A stretch of 64,000 bases of DNA from Mycoplasma sp. CAG:776 (GTDB taxonomy: Bacteria; Bacillota_I; Bacilli_A; RF39; UBA660): positions 1 through 64,000 of the forward strand of contig FR903078.1 in the NCBI GenBank assembly GCA_000438195.1, read 5' to 3'. A program made the translations under genes and the position numbers. Shown here piece after piece: positions 7,097 through 15,866 of this stretch. The notes below the pieces were generated by a model. The model had not been told where the DNA came from and ran no database searches. It saw only the letters and a list, made by a program, of their open reading frames with translations. The stretch's first letter is position 1; each line of letters starts with the position of its first letter.

Positions 7097-9406
7097 ATGA
7101 TTAATATGGAACAATTTTTGCCAGTTATGCTTCTGAAAGGTTTGATCTTACTCCCTAATCAGGAAGTTAAAATTGAACTTAATAATACTCTTAGTAAAGA
7201 AATTATTAATCTTGCGACAAAAGAGTATAATCGTTCCCTATTAATTATTACTCCTCATAATCAAATCGAAGAAACACCAGAAGTTAATGATTTACCGGAA
7301 GTTGCTGTTATTGGTAAAATTAAAAGTAGAATAGAGCTTCCGAATGGAAATATTAGAATTACTTTGAAGGGAATAGAGAGAGTTAAAGTAATTTTATTCC
7401 AAAATAGTTCTTTTAATGGAGATATTTTAGAAGCTTCTTTTACGAATATTGTTCTTCCTAAGTTTGAGGAAGTAGAAGAAAAAGCAATTGTTAAAAAATT
7501 GAATGAAATTGTTCAAGAGTATGTCACTAGTTCGACTCATGTTTCTAATAGTATTTTAAATAATATTAAAGTGATTGATAATTTATCGCTCCTTACCGAT
7601 ACAATTTGTTCTTTTATTCCTCTTTCTTTTTATAAGAAATTAGAATATGTAGAAGAAATTAATCCTATGTATCGGGCTAAGAATTTACTTAAAGATATTA
7701 AAGTAGAATTAGAGGTTTTAAAGTTAGATCAAAAAATAGAAAAAGAATTAGAAAATAGTTTAGAACAAAGTCAAAAAGAATTTATTCTACGAGAAAAAGT
7801 AAAGATTTTAGAGCAAGAATTAGGTGAAACAAAAAACGAAGTAGCAGATTTTTATTATCAAGAATTAGAAAAATTAAAATTGCCTAAATCTTCTAATAAT
7901 AAATTATTACAGGAAATTAAAAGATTAGAATATACAAATGATTTATCGCCAGAAAATGCTATGATTCGTAATTATTTGGAATGGGTTTTACATTTACCTT
8001 GGCATAAAGAAAGTTTTGAAAACAGTAATTTAGATGATATTAGAAAGAAATTAAATGAAAGTCATTATGGTTTAGAAGAAGTTAAAACTCGTATTTTAGA
8101 ATATGTGGCTTTAAAAAATAATAATCCAGAGATTAAAAGTCCAATTATTTGTTTGGTTGGTCCTCCTGGTGTAGGTAAAACAAGTATTGCGAAACAAATT
8201 GCTCATGCTTTAAATCGAAAATTTTATAAAATTAGTGTTGGAGGGTTAAACGATTCTTCAGAACTTATGGGTCATAGAAGAACTTATATGGGTTCTAATC
8301 CTGGTAAAATAATTCAAGGATTAAGGAAATGTGGTAGTAAAAATCCTGTATTTTTGATTGATGAAATTGATAAATTAACAATAAATGCTAAAGATGATCC
8401 TGCTAGTGTTCTTTTAGATATTTTAGATAAAGAGCAAAATGCTGAATTTATTGATAATTATATTGAGGAAGCTTTTGATTTATCTCATGTGTTCTTTATT
8501 CTTACAGCAAATGATGCAGATACGATTCCACTTGCTTTAAGAGATCGTTTAGAGCTGATTTATTTATCTAGTTATACAAATTATGAAAAGTTAGATATTG
8601 CTAAGAAATATTTAATTCCTAGGATATTAGAAGAAAATAAAATTAATAATAAAATTATTTCTATTAGTGATGAAATGCTTTTGTTTTTAATATCGGCTTA
8701 TACAGAAGAAGCTGGGGTAAGAGATCTGTATCGTAATTTAGAAAAATTGATTAGAAGATTAGTTTTAATGGGTAAAATTAATGAAAGAACAAAAATTAGT
8801 AAAGTCCGTTTAAAAGAATATTTGGGTATTCCTAAATATGAAGGAATAGATAGTAAAAAGCAAGATTTTGTAGGAAGAGTAAATGCTTTAGGTGTAACTG
8901 GTGGTGGTGGAAAAATTATTCCAATAGAATCCTGCGTTTATGAAGGAAAAGGGGATTTTGTTGTTACTGGAATGCTTGGTAAAGTTATGAATGAATCTAC
9001 TCGTGTTGCTTTAAGCTATATTAAAGCTAGGCAAAAACAGTTTGGTTTTAAAGATTTTTACTTTAATATTAAAGATATTCATATTCATTTCTTAGATGGA
9101 GCAATAAAAAAAGATGGGCCTAGTGCTGGTGTTGCTATTACAACAAGTATTATTAGTTTAATTTTGAATAAAAAAATAGCTAATTATCTTGCTTTTACTG
9201 GTGAAATATCTTTAAATGGAGATGTTTTAAAAGTTGGGGGTATTAAAGAAAAAATTATTGGAGCTTATAATTCTGGTATCAGTGATGTTTATATTCCAGC
9301 ATTAAATGAACTTGATTTAGAAGAAGTGCCAATTGAAATTAAAGAAAAATTGAATATTATCTTAGTTAAAAATTATCAAGAAATATTTGATAGTTTGTTC
9401 TTATAA
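7097..9406 (+). CDS. lon: ATP-dependent protease Lon (La)
   Basis: Lon is a cytosolic AAA+ serine protease that degrades misfolded and regulatory proteins. The N-terminal substrate domain and coiled coil precede Walker A GPPGVGKT (about residue 355) and Walker B VFLIDEIDK (about 418). The C-terminal Ser-Lys protease domain has the catalytic Ser in KDGPSAG (about 673) and the Lys in GGIKEKIIGA (about 716). At 769 aa it is normal length. An alternative start at 7106 (MEQFLPV) is also well placed after GGAGTGG. It is preceded by a strong promoter. Confidence 0.97.
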   Translation: MINMEQFLPVMLLKGLILLPNQEVKIELNNTLSKEIINLATKEYNRSLLIITPHNQIEETPEVNDLPEVAVIGKIKSRIELPNGNIRITLKGIERVKVILFQNSSFNGDILEASFTNIVLPKFEEVEEKAIVKKLNEIVQEYVTSSTHVSNSILNNIKVIDNLSLLTDTICSFIPLSFYKKLEYVEEINPMYRAKNLLKDIKVELEVLKLDQKIEKELENSLEQSQKEFILREKVKILEQELGETKNEVADFYYQELEKLKLPKSSNNKLLQEIKRLEYTNDLSPENAMIRNYLEWVLHLPWHKESFENSNLDDIRKKLNESHYGLEEVKTRILEYVALKNNNPEIKSPIICLVGPPGVGKTSIAKQIAHALNRKFYKISVGGLNDSSELMGHRRTYMGSNPGKIIQGLRKCGSKNPVFLIDEIDKLTINAKDDPASVLLDILDKEQNAEFIDNYIEEAFDLSHVFFILTANDADTIPLALRDRLELIYLSSYTNYEKLDIAKKYLIPRILEENKINNKIISISDEMLLFLISAYTEEAGVRDLYRNLEKLIRRLVLMGKINERTKISKVRLKEYLGIPKYEGIDSKKQDFVGRVNALGVTGGGGKIIPIESCVYEGKGDFVVTGMLGKVMNESTRVALSYIKARQKQFGFKDFYFNIKDIHIHFLDGAIKKDGPSAGVAITTSIISLILNKKIANYLAFTGEISLNGDVLKVGGIKEKIIGAYNSGISDVYIPALNELDLEEVPIEIKEKLNIILVKNYQEIFDSLFL

Positions 9407-9414
9407 AATATGTC

Positions 9415-9475
9415 AAAAATTATACTGAATTTTCTAGAAGAGTAGATTTTTTTAGAGAACTTTAGTATAATTTTT
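9415..9475 (+). terminator. 12-bp inverted repeat between lon and murF (terminator overlapping a -10 box)
   Basis: AAAAATTATACT (9415-9426) is perfectly complementary to AGTATAATTTTT (9464-9475), with a 37-nt loop containing a further TCTA/TAGA pairing. The right arm includes TATAAT (9466-9471) and a T run, so the same bases can serve as the end of the lon message and as the murF -10 element. Confidence 0.5.
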
Positions 9476-9488
9476 TTAGGTGATGAAA

Positions 9489-10853
9489 ATGAAAATAGCA
9501 GATGTTTTAGGAATTAGTGAGGCTAAATTAATTTGTGGAAATCCAGAGGAACAATTAGGGTGCTTTTCTAAAGATACAAGAACGATAAATAGAGGAGACG
9601 TTTATATTGCTTTTTGTGGAGAAAATTTCGATGGAAATGATTTTTTTGGTGATGCTTTCTCAAAGGAGGCAAAAACTTGTATTTTGTCTAAATTAGAAAA
9701 TGAAGAAGAAGTTAAAAAGCAATATTTGGATAAAAATATTATTTTGGTTCGTGATACAATAGAATTTATTACTGAACTTGCGAAAAAGAAACGTGAGACT
9801 ATTCATGTACCTGTTATTGCAGTTACTGGTAGTGTTGGTAAAACAAGTACAAAGAATTTAATAGCAAGTGTTTTAGAGCAAAAATATACTGTTTTAAAAA
9901 CACAAGGAAATTTGAATACAAATATTGGATTATCTTTAACTTTGTTGGGTTATCAAAATGAAGAATGTATTGTTTTAGAGATGGGAATGAATACTTTTGG
10001 AGAAATAAGTACTCTTAGTAATATTGCAAAACCTACTATTGCAGTTATAACGAACATTGGAACTAGTCATATTGGTAATTTAGGCAGTAGAGAAAATATT
10101 TTAAAAGCCAAATTAGAAATATTGGAAGGTTTAACAGGTCCTATTTTAGTAAATAATGATAATGATTTGCTTCATAAGTGGGGTACTAATAATCAAGAAC
10201 GTGAAATTATTACTTTTGGTATTGCCGAAGAAAGTGATTATCAAGCTACGGATATTCATTATTCTAAGAATGGTAGTAGTTTTTATTTAAAGAATCAAGA
10301 GTATCAAATTCCTGTTTATGGAAAAGCTTTTATATATAATAGTTTGGTTGCTTATGCTATTGGCAAAATGTTAGATATAAATGATGAGGATATTCGTTAT
10401 GCTTATCAAAAACAGAAATCTGAAGAACATAGAATGTGTAAAATTGAAGCATGTAACTTCTTAATTTTAGACGATACCTATAATTCTAGTTATGATTCTT
10501 TAGTTTTAGCTTTAGATGTTTTAAAAAGTTTTTCTGCACGTAAAATTGCTGTTCTTGGTGATATATTAGAATTGGGAGAATTTAGTGAGAAGATTCACCG
10601 AGATATTGGTGAATTAGTTTTAAATACGCATGTTGACTTATTAGTAACAGTGGGAGAACTTTCAAAATATATCAATGAGGAAGCTATGAAGCTTGGGTTA
10701 AATATTGATAGTTGTTTTCATTTTGATAAAAATGAGGAAGCTATAGATTTTTTAAAAAATAATATTAAAGCAAAAGATGTTGTATTAGTGAAAGCTAGTC
10801 ATGCCATGAATTTTGGTCAAATTGTTGATGAATTAAAGGTTTGGGAGTTTTAA
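9489..10853 (+). CDS. murF: UDP-N-acetylmuramoyl-tripeptide--D-alanyl-D-alanine ligase
   Basis: MurF adds D-Ala-D-Ala to UDP-MurNAc-tripeptide, the last cytoplasmic step of peptidoglycan precursor synthesis. The ATP-binding loop VTGSVGKTSTKN lies near residue 112, followed by QGNLNTNIGL, LEMGMNTFGEI and ITNIGTSHIGNLGS, and by DDTYNSS in the C-terminal domain. The start is set at 9489 because AGGTGA (9478-9483) is well spaced for it; GTG 9480 and ATG 9483 overlap the ribosome site. mutY follows 7 bp after the stop and ddl after that, giving a murF-mutY-ddl run. Confidence 0.95.
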   Translation: MKIADVLGISEAKLICGNPEEQLGCFSKDTRTINRGDVYIAFCGENFDGNDFFGDAFSKEAKTCILSKLENEEEVKKQYLDKNIILVRDTIEFITELAKKKRETIHVPVIAVTGSVGKTSTKNLIASVLEQKYTVLKTQGNLNTNIGLSLTLLGYQNEECIVLEMGMNTFGEISTLSNIAKPTIAVITNIGTSHIGNLGSRENILKAKLEILEGLTGPILVNNDNDLLHKWGTNNQEREIITFGIAEESDYQATDIHYSKNGSSFYLKNQEYQIPVYGKAFIYNSLVAYAIGKMLDINDEDIRYAYQKQKSEEHRMCKIEACNFLILDDTYNSSYDSLVLALDVLKSFSARKIAVLGDILELGEFSEKIHRDIGELVLNTHVDLLVTVGELSKYINEEAMKLGLNIDSCFHFDKNEEAIDFLKNNIKAKDVVLVKASHAMNFGQIVDELKVWEF

Positions 10854-10860
10854 ATTCAGA

Positions 10861-11901
10861 ATGAAGAGGATTGTGCCTATATTATTAGAATGGTATCAAT
10901 TAAATAAAAGAATGCTACCTTGGAGAGAAACAAAAAATCCTTATTTTATATGGATTTCAGAGATTATGTTACAACAGACAAGAATAGATGCTGTTATTCC
11001 TTATTATCATCGCTTTATTAAAAAGATGCCAGATGTTTCTAGTTTGGCTTCTATTCCCTTAGATGATCTTTTAAAATTGTGGGAAGGTTTGGGATATTAT
11101 AGTCGAGCAAGAAATTTAAAAAAAGCAGCTCAAGTAATTATGGAAGAGTATCGAGGCATATTTCCTAATACTTATGAAAAAATTATTAAACTTCCTGGTA
11201 TAGGGGAATATACGGCTTCGGCTATTGCTTCTATTTGCTTTGGCGAAGCTACGCCAACAGTTGACGGTAATGTTTTGAGAGTTTATACTAGATTTAAAAA
11301 TGATAAAAGAAATATTGATTTACCTAAAACTAAAAAGGAAATTAGAAATGAACTTAGCAGAATAATGCCTTTAGAAACTGGAGATTTTAATGAAGCTTTA
11401 ATGGAACTTGGAGAAAGTGTTTGCCTTCCAAAGGGTAAACCAAAATGTGAAGATTGTCCTATTCGTGAGTTTTGCAAAGCATTTAAATATCAAACTTGGG
11501 ATAAACTTCCTATAAGAATGGAAAAACGAAAGAAAAAAGAATTATTTTTTACTATATTTTTGTTTTCTTATCAAAGATATTTTGCTATTTCCAGAAGAGA
11601 TAAGGAAAAGCTATTACAGCATTTGTGGGAATTTCCTAATATTAGTGGTGATCTAACTTTGGAAGATATTAAAAAATATTTAGTTCAAAAAGATATTTCC
11701 TATATTTCTATAAAGAAAAGTATTGCAAATAAACATGTCTTTACTCATCAAATTTGGTATATGCAAGCTTATTTAATCGAAGTTTCTAAAAAAATAGCAA
11801 ACTTAGATTGGAAAACGTTAGAAGAAATAAATACAAACTATGCTATTCCTACGGCTTTTCAACCATTTTTGAAAGAATTAAAAAGAAGAGAAAACGCATA
11901 A
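10861..11901 (+). CDS. mutY: A/G-specific adenine DNA glycosylase
   Basis: MutY removes adenine mispaired with 8-oxoguanine. The catalytic Glu is in SEIMLQQT (about residue 34), the helix-hairpin-helix in LPGIGEYTASAIA (about 111-123), and the catalytic Asp in TVDGNVLRV (about 135). The 4Fe-4S ligands form C-x6-C-x2-C-x5-C (about 187-203). A NUDIX-like C-terminal domain (ISRRDKEKLLQHLWEFPN) recognises 8-oxoG. At 346 aa it is full length. It is coupled closely behind murF. Confidence 0.96.
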   Translation: MKRIVPILLEWYQLNKRMLPWRETKNPYFIWISEIMLQQTRIDAVIPYYHRFIKKMPDVSSLASIPLDDLLKLWEGLGYYSRARNLKKAAQVIMEEYRGIFPNTYEKIIKLPGIGEYTASAIASICFGEATPTVDGNVLRVYTRFKNDKRNIDLPKTKKEIRNELSRIMPLETGDFNEALMELGESVCLPKGKPKCEDCPIREFCKAFKYQTWDKLPIRMEKRKKKELFFTIFLFSYQRYFAISRRDKEKLLQHLWEFPNISGDLTLEDIKKYLVQKDISYISIKKSIANKHVFTHQIWYMQAYLIEVSKKIANLDWKTLEEINTNYAIPTAFQPFLKELKRRENA

Positions 11902-11920
11902 ATTTTAATGGAGGTTATTT

Positions 11921-12958
11921 ATGAAATTAGCAGTATTATTTGGAGGCTCTTCTAATGAATATGAAGTTTCAATTGTATCAGCGTGTTCTATTATTAAAAA
12001 TTTAGATCATCAAAAGTATGAGATTATGCCTATTTATTTGGATAAAAATAATCAATTTTGGCTTTGGGTAAAAGATATTAGTACTATTGGCCCTATGGAA
12101 TTTGGTATTTTGCCTGAACAATTGGAATTAATTGAAGATCCTTTTCAATTCTTAAAAAATATGGACAGTGTTTTTCTTATGATTCATGGTAAAAATGGCG
12201 AGGATGGAACTTTGGCTAGCGTATTTGATTTTTTAGGAATTTCTTATGTTGGAAATAAACCTATGCCTAGCATGATTACAATGGATAAGATATATGCAAA
12301 AGATATTTTAGAACTAAATCATATTAGAACAGCAAAATATATAGCTTTTACTAAATACCTAGATTTTTATATCATGGAAGGAAAAAAGTATACTTTAGAT
12401 CAAGTTTTAGATTGCCTTGAAACAAAAATGATTTTTCCATTATTTATTAAACCAGCGAATAGTGGTTCTTCTGTTGGAATTAGTAAGGCTAAGAATAGGG
12501 AAGAACTAGAACAAGCAATTAAAATAGCTTTAGATGTTGATACAAGGATTTTAGTGGAACAAGAAATCAAAGGCCGAGAACTAGAATGTGCTATTTTAGA
12601 ATGTAAAGGGAAAATTCTAGCATCTACAGTTGGAGAAATTTTAGCAAGTGATGAGTTCTATAGTTATGATGCTAAATATAAAAATCAAGAAAGTAAAACG
12701 GTAATACCGGCTTTATTATCTTCTGATATTGCTAGACAAATAAAAGAGATTGCTATTCAAGCTTTTCAAATTTTAAATTTACGAGGATATAGTAGAGTAG
12801 ATTTTTTCTTAGATGAAGAGGGAAATATTATTTTAAATGAAATTAACACTATTCCTGGTTTTACAGAAATTAGTATGTATCCTAAATTGTGGGAAGCAAG
12901 TGGAATTTCTTATACAACACTTTTAGATATTTTAGTAGAGGAAAGTTTAAAAAAATAA
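11921..12958 (+). CDS. ddl: D-alanine--D-alanine ligase
   Basis: Ddl joins two D-Ala residues for the peptidoglycan stem. Family blocks in order are FGGSSNEYEVS (N-terminus), HGKNGEDGTLASVFDFLGI, MDKIYAK, FIKPANSGSSVGISK, and LNEINTIPGFTEISMYPKLW at the C-terminal ATP-grasp end. It follows GGAGGT and lies 19 bp behind mutY, so ligase and MurF are probably co-expressed. The sequence alone does not separate D-Ala from D-Lac specificity; nothing suggests a resistance cassette. Confidence 0.95.
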   Translation: MKLAVLFGGSSNEYEVSIVSACSIIKNLDHQKYEIMPIYLDKNNQFWLWVKDISTIGPMEFGILPEQLELIEDPFQFLKNMDSVFLMIHGKNGEDGTLASVFDFLGISYVGNKPMPSMITMDKIYAKDILELNHIRTAKYIAFTKYLDFYIMEGKKYTLDQVLDCLETKMIFPLFIKPANSGSSVGISKAKNREELEQAIKIALDVDTRILVEQEIKGRELECAILECKGKILASTVGEILASDEFYSYDAKYKNQESKTVIPALLSSDIARQIKEIAIQAFQILNLRGYSRVDFFLDEEGNIILNEINTIPGFTEISMYPKLWEASGISYTTLLDILVEESLKK

Positions 12959-12985
12959 GCGTCGAATTTTGTCGAACGCTTTTTC
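12957..12985 (+). terminator. Terminator of the murF-mutY-ddl run
   Basis: AAGCGTCGA and TCGAACGCTT form a stem with one bulge around ATTTTG, followed by TTTTC. Confidence 0.75.
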
Positions 12986-13020
12986 TTGTATTTTTCATTA
13001 TTTCATATTAAAATAAAAGC

Positions 13021-13101
13021 GTAGTTCTGAGATGAAACCTACACTCCTATAAAAATATAAAAAATGAAATTTTAGTTATTATTTAAATATTTCAGAACTA
13101 C
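13021..13101. repeat. Long-range inverted repeat next to a 32-aa ORF
   Basis: GTAGTTCTGA (13021-13030) is perfectly complementary to TCAGAACTAC (13092-13101). The pairing extends 3 bp inward, leaving a 55-nt loop. It lies directly downstream of the minus-strand small gene at 13107-13205 and may be a structured 3' end for it. Confidence 0.55.
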
Positions 13102-13106
13102 CTTTT

Positions 13107-13205
13107 TTAACTATATATGGCATATGATATTACTGTTGCTGCAACAGATGCAATCATGGCTATTAACATACACCAAGCAAAGATTTTTCTTGCTCTTTTA
13201 CTCAT
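13107..13205 (-). CDS. Small single-pass membrane protein (32 aa, DUF4044-like)
   Basis: The reading frame gives MSKRARKIFAWCMLIAMIAS, then VAATVISYAIYS and a stop. This is a short basic head followed by one transmembrane helix. The pattern resembles the tiny DUF4044-type proteins of Bacillota (basic N-terminus, WLMLIA-like core). A GGGGAT ribosome site lies upstream on the minus strand and the inverted repeat at 13021-13101 follows. The function is unknown. Ddl and the next gene are both on the plus strand, so this is an isolated minus-strand cistron. Confidence 0.6.
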   Translation of the reverse strand: MSKRARKIFAWCMLIAMIASVAATVISYAIYS

Positions 13206-13293
13206 AATATATATCCCCATTTCTTTTTATTGATTTCTTTATATAATTTATCATATTTTTGCTTTTTTTTCAATATAATTTAATGGTGATATT

Positions 13294-13863
13294 ATGAATT
13301 TTATTAGGACAAGCTTAAAACTGGATAAAAAATATCTAAAAATCTTGTTAGCTTTTCTTTGTTTGGGCATTTTTGTAGGATTTATTTTTTATAAAAAGAT
13401 TGATTCTACTTTTTTTATTGATGATATTCAAAATATAGTTACAAATTTAGAAAGTGTGCATATTAATTTTTTCTTTCTTCATTTTATTGTTATATCTATT
13501 TTGATTGCTAGTTCTTTTATGATTTTTGGAGTTTTATTATTTCCAATTTACTTTTTATGGGAAATTATTTGTATTAGTTATTCTATTTTTATTTTTGGCG
13601 AAGTATTTGGTTTATCTGGTGTGTTTTTTGGAGTTTTTTATAATTTACTTTTAAAAGGACTTTGGTTAATAGTACTTTATTTGGTTTTTAAGAATGTCTA
13701 TTTTATTATTAAAAATAATATTATTCATAAAAAAGATGATTTTTCTTTTAAAAAACAGTATCAAATTGTTTTTATTAGTATTTTAATAATTTTAATTTAT
13801 GATATTTTTATTTACTTTTTTGGGAATTCCATTTTATTAAAATTAACCTTTATTTTAACTTAA
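13294..13863 (+). CDS. SpoIIM-like integral membrane protein
   Basis: This 189-aa protein has about five hydrophobic segments and no soluble domain. The N-terminal FLCLGIFVGFIF, the central LIASSFMIFGVLLFPIYFLWEI and a GLSGVFFGVFYNLLLKGLW stretch have the general layout of SpoIIM (stage II sporulation protein M) proteins. The match is by architecture and not by a diagnostic motif. It sits alone upstream of mnmA. It could equally be an unrelated membrane protein. Confidence 0.45.
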   Translation: MNFIRTSLKLDKKYLKILLAFLCLGIFVGFIFYKKIDSTFFIDDIQNIVTNLESVHINFFFLHFIVISILIASSFMIFGVLLFPIYFLWEIICISYSIFIFGEVFGLSGVFFGVFYNLLLKGLWLIVLYLVFKNVYFIIKNNIIHKKDDFSFKKQYQIVFISILIILIYDIFIYFFGNSILLKLTFILT

Positions 13864-13892
13864 TTTACTAATTAGATAAGACATGGTATAAT
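13864..13892 (+). promoter_or_regulatory. Promoter of mnmA with very short leader
   Basis: TTTACT (13864-13869), 17 nt, TATAAT (13887-13892). Transcription would start about 10 nt before the mnmA ATG at 13909, where no good ribosome site is visible, suggesting a nearly leaderless message. Confidence 0.55.
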
Positions 13893-13908
13893 ATTTTTGT
13901 GATGTATT

Positions 13909-15012
13909 ATGAAAAAAGTTATCGTGGGAATTAGTGGAGGAGTAGATTCAGCTGTAGCGGCTTTTCTTCTAAAAAAAGAAGGATATGAGGTAGAAGGACT
14001 TTTTATGCGAAATTGGGATGCTATGGTAAATAATGATTATCTTGGCAATCCTACTTTAGAAGAATCTATTTGTCCTCAAGAACAAGACTATAATGATGCG
14101 TTAGAAGCTTGCCGAATTATAGGTATACCTCTTCATAGAGTTGATTTTATTAAAGAATATTGGGATTATGTATTTACTTACTTTTTAGAAGAGTTAAAAA
14201 AAGGAAGAACGCCTAATCCAGATTTATTATGTAATAAATTTATTAAATTTGATTTATTTAAAAAAGAGGCGAAGAGATTAGGGGCAGATTTAATTGCAAC
14301 TGGTCATTATGCTAAAGTTATTGATGGTAAATTATATAGAGCTAAGGATTTAAATAAAGATCAGACTTATTTTTTAGCGGATATTACCAAAGAACAGTTA
14401 GAAGATGTTTTATTTCCTCTTGGAGATTATACAAAACCTGAGGTAAGAGAGATAGCTTTAAAAGCAAATCTTAATGTGGCTAAGAAAAAGGATTCTACGG
14501 GTATTTGCTTTATTGGAGAAAGACATTATCAAGATTTTATTAAAAATTATTTGAAGCCTAATCCTGGAAATATTGTAGATGTTGAGACTAAAAAGATTGT
14601 TGGAAGACATACGGGACTTATGAATTATACAATTGGACAGAGAAGAAATGTTGGTTTAAGTGGTGATGAAAAAAGACATTATGTTTGTGGTAAGAGTGTT
14701 AAAGATAATATTCTTTATGTTGCTTTTGGTGATAGTGAGTATTTATATAGTGATGAATGTGTTTTGGATCAAGTTAATTTACTAGGTTCACTTCCTCAAA
14801 CATTTAATGTTAAATTCCGTTATCGTGGAGAAGATGTACCTGTTCAAGTAATTAGTATTTCCGAACAAGAAATAAGACTAAAATATCCAACACTTGCTAA
14901 AGCAGTTACTCCTGGACAAGCGTGTGTATTTTATGATGGTGAAGAGTGTTTAGGTTGTGGTTTTATTGGAGATATTTATAAGAATGGAGAGAAGATTTGG
15001 TATTTATCTTAA
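13909..15012 (+). CDS. mnmA: tRNA-specific 2-thiouridylase MnmA
   Basis: MnmA makes the 2-thio group on wobble uridine of Lys, Glu and Gln tRNAs. The PP-loop GISGGVDSAVAA is at the N-terminus. The two catalytic cysteines are in NPDLLCNK (about residue 107) and DSTGICFIG (about 202); ATGHYAK, TIGQRRNVGLSG and the C-terminal beta-barrel ending (GQACVFYDGEECLGCG) are present. At 367 aa it is full length. In Bacillus this gene clusters with rarA and tcdA, which are also in this window. Confidence 0.97.
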   Translation: MKKVIVGISGGVDSAVAAFLLKKEGYEVEGLFMRNWDAMVNNDYLGNPTLEESICPQEQDYNDALEACRIIGIPLHRVDFIKEYWDYVFTYFLEELKKGRTPNPDLLCNKFIKFDLFKKEAKRLGADLIATGHYAKVIDGKLYRAKDLNKDQTYFLADITKEQLEDVLFPLGDYTKPEVREIALKANLNVAKKKDSTGICFIGERHYQDFIKNYLKPNPGNIVDVETKKIVGRHTGLMNYTIGQRRNVGLSGDEKRHYVCGKSVKDNILYVAFGDSEYLYSDECVLDQVNLLGSLPQTFNVKFRYRGEDVPVQVISISEQEIRLKYPTLAKAVTPGQACVFYDGEECLGCGFIGDIYKNGEKIWYLS

Positions 15013-15031
15013 ATATTTGCTTAACTACTAC

Positions 15032-15061
15032 TTGACATATAAGTGTTAAGTAATTTATAAT
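15032..15061 (+). promoter_or_regulatory. Strong promoter with flanking inverted repeat
   Basis: TTGACA (15032-15037), 18-nt spacer, TATAAT (15056-15061), upstream of the XRE gene at 15090. CTTAAC (15020-15025) and GTTAAG (15045-15050) flank the -35 box as an inverted repeat and could be the operator for autoregulation. Confidence 0.75.
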
Positions 15062-15089
15062 TAAGGTGTAAAGTAAAAGGAGAATTGTT

Positions 15090-15866
15090 ATGAATAGTTT
15101 AAATGAATTATTACAGGAATTGGGTATATCTAAAGTTAGACTTGCAAAGTATTTAAATGTTTCAAGGCAAATGGTTTATAATTATTTAGAGTTAGAAGAT
15201 TTAAATAAATGGCCTAAAGAGAAGAAAATTTTACTATTAAAACTTCTTGATATTGAGGATGGTACAGAAGGGGCTATTAGTAGCATTAAGATAACAACAG
15301 ATTATTTAATGGCTGTAGAAAATAGACTTAATCAAGGCGTTAAAAATACTAGCGATATGGATAGTTATTTTGATATGAAAGGCTTGGATAAGAATTCTCA
15401 AACTTTGCTAGCTGATATTAATTATTTGTTAAAAGAAAAATTATTAGATGAAAATAAAAAAGAAGAAAATTATCATGTAATTAGCTACTTATATCATATG
15501 TTACAATCAATGGATAATGTTCCGGAAATTAAATATATTCTTGGTTACATGTCTAAGACTACTGGTTTTATTAGCCCAGATGAATTTGCTTTTAATGAAG
15601 AAAAACAGTTTATATTTGAGGGAATATTATATTCTGCTTTGACTTTATATAACAACGGAGGAGCTAGCAGAAGTAAATTAAAAGAAAGTCATAAGCGTTT
15701 TGTACAAGAAATTGAACAAAAGAATGAAGAAAAACTTAGTCGTACACAACAATTAAATACTATTAAAATTCAAGCTTTAAGAGAACTTGGCTATGATCAG
15801 ATGACAGAGCAAAATGCTGCTGAAGTTCTAGAAAAAATAGCTGAAATAGAAACGAGAAAAGTATAG
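15090..15866 (+). CDS. XRE-type helix-turn-helix protein
   Basis: The N-terminal HTH reads LGISKVRLAKYLNVSRQMVYN (about residues 11-31) and continues into PKEKKILLLKLL. The remaining 200 residues are helical and charged, with no enzyme motif recognised; they may sense a signal or mediate oligomerisation. It is preceded by AAAGGAGA and the strong promoter above. The stop codon overlaps the GTG start of the next gene (TAGTG), so the two proteins are translationally coupled and probably act together. Confidence 0.8.
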   Translation: MNSLNELLQELGISKVRLAKYLNVSRQMVYNYLELEDLNKWPKEKKILLLKLLDIEDGTEGAISSIKITTDYLMAVENRLNQGVKNTSDMDSYFDMKGLDKNSQTLLADINYLLKEKLLDENKKEENYHVISYLYHMLQSMDNVPEIKYILGYMSKTTGFISPDEFAFNEEKQFIFEGILYSALTLYNNGGASRSKLKESHKRFVQEIEQKNEEKLSRTQQLNTIKIQALRELGYDQMTEQNAAEVLEKIAEIETRKV

